Source: an uncultured Candidatus Binatia bacterium (lineage in GTDB: Bacteria > Desulfobacterota > Binatia > UBA9968 > JAJDTQ01). From it: a stretch of 64,000 nt of DNA. Below, piece by piece: positions 17,759 to 24,538 of the stretch. The stretch spans positions 2,823,001 through 2,887,000 of the forward strand of contig OY282432.1 in assembly GCA_958295985.1 (NCBI GenBank). The letters are read 5' to 3'. The translations under genes and the position numbers were made by a program. The notes under the pieces were generated by a model. That model saw nothing but the letters and a program-made list of their open reading frames with translations. It was not told the origin of the DNA and searched no databases. Position 1 is the stretch's first letter. Every line of letters starts with the position of its first letter.

Positions 17759-19821
17759 TGACGGAAGGTGAGGCGAACAAGAGCCAGGAGACGCCGGATG
17801 GCCAGGTAGCTGCGGAAGGTCAGGTAACTGCGGAGAACCAGGTAATTGCGGAAGGTCAGGTAACTTCGGAGAGCCAAGCAACTTCGGAGAGCCAAGCAAC
17901 TTCGGAGAGCCAAGCAACTTCGGAGAGCCAAGCAACTTCGGAGAGCCAAGCAACTTCGGAGAGCCAAGCAACTTCGGAGAGCCAAGCAACTTCGGAGAGC
18001 CAAGCAACTTCGGAGAGCCAGGTAGCCACGGAGGACCGGGCAGCTTCGGAGGACCAGGCCATTTCCGAGGAGCGGGAGACTTCGCAGGACTCGGAAGCGG
18101 TGGCCCCCGAAGACGACTTTCAGTCTCTGTTCGAGGAGAGTTTGCAGTCGGTGAAGCCGGGCGGGGTGGTCACCGGCAAGGTGGTTGACGTCAACCCGAC
18201 CCACGTGGTGGTTGACGTGGGTTACAAGACCGAGGGCCGCATCCCGGTCCAGGAGTTCCAGGGCCGTGACGGAACGCTCCAGATCGGTGTTGGCGACGAT
18301 GTGGACGTCTTCTTCGAATCTCCCGAAGGAGACCGGGGCGAGATCGTGCTCTCCCGTCAAAAGGCCGAGAGCATCAAGGTCTGGGACCGAATCGAGACGG
18401 CGCACGATCAGATGACCCCTATCGAGGGCATGATCGTCGCCCGGGTCAAGGGCGGATTCAAGGTCGACCTCGGCGTCGACGGCTTTCTTCCCGGCTCCCA
18501 CGTGGACATTCGGCCGACCCGGAACCTCGACCAGTTCGTGGGCAAACGGGATCGGTTCACCATCCTCAAGTACAACAGGATGCGTGACAACGTGGTGGTA
18601 TCGCGCAAGGTCCTGCTCGAGCGGGAACGGGAGGTGCTCAAGAAGGACACCCTCGCGGTTCTGGACGAGGGTGTGATCCTGGAGGGCGTGGTCAAGAACA
18701 TCACGGATTACGGTGCTTTCGTCGATGTCGGCGGCATCGACGGGATCCTGCACATCACCGACATGTCGTGGGGCCGCGTCAATCACCCGAGCGACCTGTT
18801 GGGCCTCGGGGAGACCATCCGGGTGGTGGTGCTCAAGTTCGACAAGGAAAGAGAACGGATCTCCCTGGGTATGAAACAAATCACCCCGGATCCCTGGGAG
18901 TCGGTGGCGGACCGGTATCCGGTTGACTCCAAAATTACCGGAAAGGTCGTGGGCTTGACGGACTATGGCGCGTTCGTGGAGCTGGAGAAGGGGGTCGAGG
19001 GACTGATCCACGTATCGGAGATGTCCTGGGCCAAGAAGCTCTCGCACCCCTCGAAGGTCGTCCAGGCCGGGGAAACCGTGGAAGCCATGGTCCTGAACGT
19101 GGACCCCGGGCGCCGGCGCATCTCGCTGGGGCTTCGTCAAGTGCTGCCCAATCCGTGGTTCCTGGCGAAGGAAAAATATCCCGAAGGCAGCGTCATCAAG
19201 GGGCCGGTACGCAACATCACGGACTTCGGAGTTTTCGTGGGAGTCGAAGAGGGAATCGACGGGTTGATCCACATCTCGGATCTGGACTGGACCAAGAAGG
19301 TCAAGCACCCGTCGGAGCTCTACAAGAAGGGTGACATCGTCGAAGCCAAGGTGCTCGGCGTCGACCCGCAGGTAGAGCGGTTCTCGCTCGGAGTGAAACA
19401 GTTGACCATGGATCCGTGGGAACGCGTGGTCAGCGAGCATCCGCCGGGGTCACGGGTCACGGGCACCATCGTTCGCGTGCTCGACTTTGGAGTGTTCGTG
19501 CGCGTGGCCGAAGGCGTGGAGGGGCTGGTCCATGTCTCTCAGCTCAGCACCGAGCACGTCGAAAAGCCTTCCAGCGTGCACCAGGTGGGCGACGTCGTCG
19601 AGGCCGAAGTGATCAATATCGACCTTCAGGAACGGAAGATCGGCCTCAGCATCCGCGCGCTCAAGCGATCGGAGGAAAGGGAAGAGCTGGAGACGTATTT
19701 GCAGCGGGAGAAAGAGGCGGGACGTTTCTCTTTCGAGACCATTCTGAACGAGGAGTTGAAGCTGGACCGGGAAGGTCACCCGGGGGCAGAGACGCAAGAC
19801 AGCGAGAAAGACAAGGGATAG
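17758..19821 (+). CDS. rpsA: 30S ribosomal protein S1 with repetitive N-terminal extension
   Basis: This 687-residue protein contains six S1 RNA-binding domains, starting at about residue 133 (GGVVTGKVVDV) and repeating roughly every 85-88 residues through VTGTIVRVLDFGVFV. Normal S1 is about 550-580 residues; the excess is an N-terminal, acidic, low-complexity extension of about 115 residues built from hexapeptides of the form SESQAT/QVTAEN, encoded by an 18-bp tandem array (17802-18089). Variation in unit number would keep the frame. The S1 part looks normal and should mediate mRNA binding on the 30S subunit. The extension is likely disordered; its role is unknown. Confidence 0.95.
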   Translation: MTEGEANKSQETPDGQVAAEGQVTAENQVIAEGQVTSESQATSESQATSESQATSESQATSESQATSESQATSESQATSESQATSESQVATEDRAASEDQAISEERETSQDSEAVAPEDDFQSLFEESLQSVKPGGVVTGKVVDVNPTHVVVDVGYKTEGRIPVQEFQGRDGTLQIGVGDDVDVFFESPEGDRGEIVLSRQKAESIKVWDRIETAHDQMTPIEGMIVARVKGGFKVDLGVDGFLPGSHVDIRPTRNLDQFVGKRDRFTILKYNRMRDNVVVSRKVLLEREREVLKKDTLAVLDEGVILEGVVKNITDYGAFVDVGGIDGILHITDMSWGRVNHPSDLLGLGETIRVVVLKFDKERERISLGMKQITPDPWESVADRYPVDSKITGKVVGLTDYGAFVELEKGVEGLIHVSEMSWAKKLSHPSKVVQAGETVEAMVLNVDPGRRRISLGLRQVLPNPWFLAKEKYPEGSVIKGPVRNITDFGVFVGVEEGIDGLIHISDLDWTKKVKHPSELYKKGDIVEAKVLGVDPQVERFSLGVKQLTMDPWERVVSEHPPGSRVTGTIVRVLDFGVFVRVAEGVEGLVHVSQLSTEHVEKPSSVHQVGDVVEAEVINIDLQERKIGLSIRALKRSEEREELETYLQREKEAGRFSFETILNEELKLDREGHPGAETQDSEKDKG
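17802..18089 (+). repeat. 18-bp in-frame tandem repeat array in rpsA
   Basis: Sixteen consecutive 18-bp units can be laid out from 17802. Eight units from 17874 to 18017 are identical (ccaagcaacttcggagag); four degenerate units precede them and four follow. Each encodes a hexapeptide (SESQAT and variants). The identical core has much lower GC than the rest of the gene, which suggests recent expansion by slippage. Confidence 0.96.
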
Positions 19822-19852
19822 CTTCCGCCGGACGCGCCTTTCGGGGAACTGC

Positions 19853-20155
19853 ATGACCAAACGAGACCTGATCGAAGAAATCAACGACCGGTTTCCCCAC
19901 TTGTCGCGCTTCGATGCGGAGGTGATCATCAACTCCGTCTTCGACTCCCTGATCGCCGCGCTGCAGCGGGAAGAACGAATCGAGATCCGGGGTTTCGGCA
20001 GTTTCGTGGTAAAGCACCGGAGGGCCCGGGACGGGCGCAACCCCAAGACCGGGGAAATCGTCTCCGTATCTTCCAAGAGAGTCCCGTTTTTCAAGGTTGG
20101 CAAGGAACTTCGCCTGCGGGTCAACCAGAGCCCCGCGGTGGAGGACGGCCGTTAG
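19853..20155 (+). CDS. ihfB: HU/IHF family DNA-binding protein, IHF beta-like
   Basis: This 100-residue protein is a nucleoid-associated DNA-bending protein. The start TKRDLIEEI, the beta-arm region IEIRGFGSFVVKHR and the signature RNPKTGE followed by VPFFKVGKELR place it in the HU/IHF family, and the position right after rpsA is the classic place for ihfB. It would act as a dimer, bending DNA in recombination and transcription. The C-terminal tail is slightly longer than in HU. Confidence 0.9.
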   Translation: MTKRDLIEEINDRFPHLSRFDAEVIINSVFDSLIAALQREERIEIRGFGSFVVKHRRARDGRNPKTGEIVSVSSKRVPFFKVGKELRLRVNQSPAVEDGR

Positions 20156-20294
20156 TGCGGAGGTCCGTCCCGCTCATCAGGTGTTCCGCGGCCATGGTCC
20201 CGTACAAGGGCGCCGGTATATGGACTTCGGACAGGGACACCGGGGTTCGAGAACGATACCAACAGGAATCAAAGGCTTGGCAGGAGGTACTGGT

Positions 20295-21692
20295 GTGAAA
20301 CCGATCAACACCTTGGGCGAATTGAAACGCAACGGAATTGTCGTAAGGTCCGTGCGCGATGAGATGCGCCACAATCTCATGGAACTTCTCAAGTCCGGGG
20401 AGCGTATTCTGCCGGGAATCGTGGGCTACGACGAGACCGTGATCCCGGAGATCGAGAACGCGGTACTGTCGGGCCACCACATGGTCTTTCTCGGCGAGCG
20501 GGGTCAGGCGAAGTCGCGCATCATCCGCGGCCTCACGATGTTGCTGGACGAGGAGATCCCGAGGGTCCGGAGTTGCGAGATCAACTGCAATCCCTTCGAC
20601 GTCATCTGCGCTCCGTGCAGGCGCCGTCTGGCCGAGAAGGGCGACGAGCTGGAGGTGGAGTGGATCGGCCGGGAACATCGGTACGGCGAGAAGCTGGCGA
20701 CCCCGGACGTGTCCATCGCCGATCTCATCGGCGAGATCGATCCCATCAAGGTTGCGGAAGGGCGCTATCTGGCCGACGAGGAGACGATTCATTACGGCCT
20801 CGTGCCCCGCACCAACCGGGGCGTGTTCGCGGTCAACGAACTGCCGGATCTCACGGAGAAGGTACAGGTCGGGCTCTTCAACCTGATGGAAGAGAAGGAT
20901 GTCCAGATCAAGGGGTACAAGATCCGCCTTCCCCTCGACGTGATCATCGTGGCCAGCGCGAACCCCGAGGACTACACGAGCCGCGGCCGCATCATCACGC
21001 CCCTGAAGGACCGCTTCGACGTGCAGATAAGGACCCACTATCCGCGCGTGGTGGAGCACGAGATCGACATCATGGAGCAGGAATCGGCCTCGCTCGACGA
21101 CCGTAGCCGCACGGTGGTGATTCCGGACTTCATGAAAGAGGTCCTGGGCCACCTGACTTTCGAGGCGCGCAACTCCAGCGAGATAAACCAGTCCTCCGGC
21201 GTCAGCGTCCGGATCAGCATCAACAATTACGAGAGCATGGTCAGCAACGCGGAGAAACGGGCGTTGCGGGCGGGCGAGACCGACATCGTGCCGCGGGTCA
21301 GCGATCTGCACGCGGTGCTTCCCTCCACCTGCGGCAAGATCGAGGTGGAGTACGTGGGTGAGGAGAAGAACGAGGAAGAACTCATCGAGCGGCTGTTGAA
21401 CCGGGCGATACTCAAGACGTTCGACGCCCGGCTCGACATCAACTCGCTGCAGAGCGTCATCGAGTACTTCAACTCCGGCTGGGGGGTGGAGGTCTCCGAC
21501 GAAATGCGCTCGGAGGACTATCTCGAGGGCATCCGGGAGATACCCGGCCTGCAGGATGCGATCCGCTCCCTGGGCGACGTCGATTCGCCCGGCTTCCTGG
21601 CCTCGGCCACGGAGTTGGTGCTGGAAGGCCTGCACCTGCATCAGAAACTCAACAAGGAAGCCGCGGGCGGGCGAATCACCTATGGCAAATAG
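20295..21692 (+). CDS. MoxR/magnesium-chelatase-like AAA+ ATPase
   Basis: This 465-residue AAA+ ATPase has the Walker A GERGQAKS, an arginine/sensor region (VASANPEDYTSRG) and ends in a helical lid. Unusually, four cysteines (CEINCNPFDVICAPC) lie shortly after the first strand, which could bind a metal. GTG at 20295 was chosen because AGGAGG lies 7 bases upstream. It is directly followed by a VWA-domain gene, the typical MoxR/VWA pair, in which the ATPase and the VWA protein act together as a chaperone or metal-insertion system. Client proteins are not known. Confidence 0.85.
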   Translation: MKPINTLGELKRNGIVVRSVRDEMRHNLMELLKSGERILPGIVGYDETVIPEIENAVLSGHHMVFLGERGQAKSRIIRGLTMLLDEEIPRVRSCEINCNPFDVICAPCRRRLAEKGDELEVEWIGREHRYGEKLATPDVSIADLIGEIDPIKVAEGRYLADEETIHYGLVPRTNRGVFAVNELPDLTEKVQVGLFNLMEEKDVQIKGYKIRLPLDVIIVASANPEDYTSRGRIITPLKDRFDVQIRTHYPRVVEHEIDIMEQESASLDDRSRTVVIPDFMKEVLGHLTFEARNSSEINQSSGVSVRISINNYESMVSNAEKRALRAGETDIVPRVSDLHAVLPSTCGKIEVEYVGEEKNEEELIERLLNRAILKTFDARLDINSLQSVIEYFNSGWGVEVSDEMRSEDYLEGIREIPGLQDAIRSLGDVDSPGFLASATELVLEGLHLHQKLNKEAAGGRITYGK

Positions 21693-21714
21693 GCCGGACC
21701 GCGGTTGACGCGCC

Positions 21715-23307
21715 ATGATCCACGCTCGCTACAGTCGCTGGAACGGTTTCCAGGACCGCTCCATCCGGCCCGACGAGGTGTTCGACGAACTCAACGAACA
21801 CCTCGACGAGACCGGCGATCTGCAACAGTCCATGCGCCGCCTGATGCAGCGCGGCATGGGCGAGGACGAGGAGCAGGTTTCCGGGCTCGACGACCTGCTT
21901 TCCCGGGTGGCCCGGGAAAAGCGGCGGATGTATGAGCAGTACCAGATCCGGTCGGCCCTGGACGAGATCCAGGAGAAGTTGCAGGACATCGTCTCCAGCG
22001 AGCGCGAGACCTTGCAGCAGCAAGAGGACCGGGCGGAGGCCGAGAAGAAGGACGAGTTCCTGCAGCACCTCCCGCCGAAGCTGAGCGACGCCATCGAGCG
22101 TCTGGCGGGCTACAGCTTCGAGAACCCCGAGGCCAGGAAGGACTTCGAGGAAATCCTCTCTCAACTGGACAAGATACGCCGGCTTGAAAACTATATTCGA
22201 CGTGAAGGAAATCTGTTCAGAGGCCAGGAATCGTTGAACTTCGAGGAGGCTACGGAGCTCCAGGAACGCATGGAAGGGCTGCAGAAGCTGGAGGGTCAGC
22301 TTTCCAGCAGTCAGCCCAAGGACGTGGACATGGATCTCTTGAACAGCCTTCTTGGCCCCCAGGCGCAGGAGGACTACGAGGGCGTCATGCGTCTGGAGTC
22401 CTCCCTTGAGGAGGGCGGCTACGTGGTCGACAAGGGCGACCACTTCGAGTTGACGCCGCGCGGCGTCCGGCGCATCGGCCAGATCGCCCTGCGGGACATC
22501 TACAAGCAGCTCAGCCGGGATGCCGCGGGCCGGCATCAGATTGCCCGGCACGGATCCCGGGAGGTCGTGCCCGAGAGCAGCAAACCCTATGTATCCGGCG
22601 ATGCGCTCAACCTGAATCTCAACGAAACGCTGAGGAGCGCCTTGCGCCGCGACGCGAAGTTGCCGTTGAGCCTCGATCCGAGAGACTTCATGGTCTTCGA
22701 CTCGCAGTATTCGACCCGGGCCGCCACGGTCCTGTTGCTGGACATGAGTTGGTCGATGAGTTGGGACGGGCGTTTCGCCGCGGCCAAGAAGGTGGCCCTG
22801 GCGATGGAGTCCCTGTGCCGTTCCAAGTATCCACAGGACTACTTCGGCATCGTCGGGTTCTTTACCCGGGCGGTGGAGTTGAAGGCCAAGGACCTGCCGG
22901 AAGCGACATGGAACATGGGGGACCCCTTCACCAACCTTCAGGACGGACTCCACATGGCCATCGACCTGTTGAAGAAGCGGAGCTCGACCCGCAATCAGCA
23001 GATCATCGTCATCACCGACGGCCAACCCACGGCCTATTGCCGCCAGGGGCGGCTCTACTGCGAGTGGCCGCTCAGCTTCGGTGGCATCAGTCAGCGCGCG
23101 GCCGAAGAGACCCTGAAGGAGGCGAAGAGGGTCACCCAGCGGGGCATCACCATCAACACGTTCATGCTGGACGACAGCCCGGTGTTGAAGGGGTTCGTGG
23201 ACGAGATGACCCGGCTCAACAAGGGCCGGGCGTTCTACACCCGTCCCGACCGTCTCGGACAATACCTCCTGGTGGACTATCTGCTGGGCCAGCGGCGCAA
23301 GGTCTAG
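21715..23307 (+). CDS. VWA domain-containing protein, partner of the upstream AAA+ ATPase
   Basis: This 530-residue protein has a long charged, coiled-coil-rich N-terminal half (about residues 1-190, many Glu/Lys/Gln) and a C-terminal von Willebrand A domain with an intact MIDAS start DMSWSMS and the later ITDGQPTAY. There is no signal peptide, so it is cytoplasmic. It lies 22 bases after the ATPase gene. In known MoxR/VWA pairs the two proteins form a complex that remodels or activates a metalloenzyme; with two molybdenum hydroxylases in this window such a client is possible but unproven. Confidence 0.87.
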   Translation: MIHARYSRWNGFQDRSIRPDEVFDELNEHLDETGDLQQSMRRLMQRGMGEDEEQVSGLDDLLSRVAREKRRMYEQYQIRSALDEIQEKLQDIVSSERETLQQQEDRAEAEKKDEFLQHLPPKLSDAIERLAGYSFENPEARKDFEEILSQLDKIRRLENYIRREGNLFRGQESLNFEEATELQERMEGLQKLEGQLSSSQPKDVDMDLLNSLLGPQAQEDYEGVMRLESSLEEGGYVVDKGDHFELTPRGVRRIGQIALRDIYKQLSRDAAGRHQIARHGSREVVPESSKPYVSGDALNLNLNETLRSALRRDAKLPLSLDPRDFMVFDSQYSTRAATVLLLDMSWSMSWDGRFAAAKKVALAMESLCRSKYPQDYFGIVGFFTRAVELKAKDLPEATWNMGDPFTNLQDGLHMAIDLLKKRSSTRNQQIIVITDGQPTAYCRQGRLYCEWPLSFGGISQRAAEETLKEAKRVTQRGITINTFMLDDSPVLKGFVDEMTRLNKGRAFYTRPDRLGQYLLVDYLLGQRRKV

Positions 23308-23530
23308 CGGTCAACCCGGGGCTACCGGTGACGAGCTCGATGGTCCTGCCGCAGAGTGAGGTGCTCCTGGTTTACAGGACAGGTTAGCGGCAGAATCGAG
23401 GTGGATTCAGGGTTCCCCTACCTACTTGACCACAGTGAAATTCTGCTATACTGCGTTTGGAACATCAGGTCAGGGAAACACGATGATCATGGACCGGGAC
23501 GCCCGACGGCTCGGCTGTAACTGAAGCAGG

Positions 23531-23800
23531 ATGCCGGCAATGGACGAAAGTATCCAGGCAGAAGTAGACGCTAATTTCGAAGCCTTCCAGAAGATGCTCC
23601 CTGCGTTGATGCTTCGAGAGGCCAATCGCTGGGCATTGATGAGACGGGGCAAGTGTGTCGGATTCTACGACACATTGCGCGATGCCCATGTCGCAGCCCA
23701 GGCCCTGTACGATGACGATCTGTTCTCTGTGCAGCAGGTATCGGACGCCGTAGCGATTTCGCTGGACATTTCACCTTCTCCATGTAGCAACCTTGCATAA
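23531..23800 (+). CDS. Small hypothetical protein
   Basis: This 89-residue protein has an acidic helical N-terminus (EVDANFEAFQKMLPALM) followed by a compact stretch (WALMRRGKCVGFYDTLRDA, then LFSVQQVSD) that resembles small conserved proteins seen next to aspartyl-protease-like genes in environmental genomes; I recall this pattern but cannot verify it. The last 15 residues look unlike the rest and may be out of frame or degenerate. A weak promoter-like pair (TTGACC at 23426 and TATACT at 23447) lies upstream. Function unknown. Confidence 0.55.
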   Translation: MPAMDESIQAEVDANFEAFQKMLPALMLREANRWALMRRGKCVGFYDTLRDAHVAAQALYDDDLFSVQQVSDAVAISLDISPSPCSNLA

Positions 23801-23986
23801 CTTCATATCCTTCTCCAACACTTCCGCATTCCCTACCGACTCCCCGCCCGCCAAGTTCAACAGCACCCATGCCAACACCACTTCGCTGTTCCCTTCACCC
23901 CTGTCCCCCCTCTGAGGTGGTCCCGAAACCTCCCGCCAAGTCCCATCACATCCCAATAACATCCCGAAATACCGCCCCGCCGTTCC

Positions 23987-24015
23987 TTGACAAGTCGCAG
24001 CAATCTTTCTAATTT
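23987..24015 (+). promoter_or_regulatory. Sigma-70-like promoter for the MerR gene
   Basis: A consensus TTGACA (23987-23992) is separated by 17 bases from TAATTT (24010-24015). The transcript would start about 40 bases before the MerR coding region. Confidence 0.65.
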
Positions 24016-24024
24016 GAAACCAAT

Positions 24025-24044
24025 TGAAAACACTGTTGTTTTCA
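24025..24044. promoter_or_regulatory. Inverted repeat, possible MerR operator
   Basis: Perfect 7-base arms TGAAAAC and GTTTTCA with a 6-base spacer lie between the promoter and the MerR coding region. A role in autoregulation is inference. Confidence 0.4.
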
Positions 24045-24060
24045 TCGGAGGCATGAACAT

Positions 24061-24534
24061 CTGAACACGTTCGACAGCAAGACCGTTGCCCGGCTGGTGG
24101 GCCTGTCGCTACGGCAGATCCAGTACTGGGACGAGCGGGGGATCCTTTGCCCATCGGTGCAAAGGGCCTCGGGAAAGGGCACCCGGCGGCTCTATTCGTT
24201 CGCCGACCTGGTCAAGCTGCGGCTTGCCAGGGGGTTGCTGGATTACGGTATGGCTCCGAGCCGGATCCGCGCGTGTCTGAGTCACCTCAAGGGATTCGCG
24301 GCCGATCCAGCGGATTCGTCGGAGGCGCTCAAGTACCTGACCGATGGGCGGAAACGGTTCGTCATTACCGATGACAGCAGGAAGATCCTGGAGGTGCTCA
24401 ACGACCCGTTCGTCTTCTCGCTGGGGATCGGCAGCGTCGTCAACGAGTTGAACGGTGAGGTCCGGCGGCTGGGGCGGGAGCCGGAGGGGTCCGCGAAGAT
24501 CTCCCGGACCCCGATGACGGAGGCCGAGGGGTGA
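24061..24534 (+). CDS. MerR family transcriptional regulator with probable CTG start
   Basis: The product (157 residues) begins NTFDSKTVARLVGLSLRQ and continues IQYWDERGIL, the winged-helix DNA-binding start of MerR proteins, followed by KGTRRLYSFADLVKL. No ATG, GTG or TTG in the frame lies at the right place: the first GTG (24097) would delete the recognition helix. A GGAGG (24047-24051) is 9 bases before the CTG at 24061, so CTG is the probable start; the nearby ATG at 24053 runs into a stop after three codons. No cysteine-rich effector site is visible, so the signal is unknown. It is followed immediately by mutS. Confidence 0.8.
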   Translation: MNTFDSKTVARLVGLSLRQIQYWDERGILCPSVQRASGKGTRRLYSFADLVKLRLARGLLDYGMAPSRIRACLSHLKGFAADPADSSEALKYLTDGRKRFVITDDSRKILEVLNDPFVFSLGIGSVVNELNGEVRRLGREPEGSAKISRTPMTEAEG

Positions 24535-24538
24535 CGTG

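Noticed and set aside
17802-18089. Direct repeats considered as a CRISPR array
   Set aside because: Units are contiguous without spacers and encode an in-frame peptide repeat.
17755-19440. Minus-strand frame with a striking LALRSC repeat opposite rpsA
   Set aside because: The repeats are the antisense reading of the 18-bp array; the rest is the shadow of S1 domains and no ribosome-binding site fits.
23771-24154. Minus-strand open frame upstream of the MerR gene
   Set aside because: It covers the MerR promoter and the coding start of the regulator, has no ribosome-binding site and a low-complexity composition.
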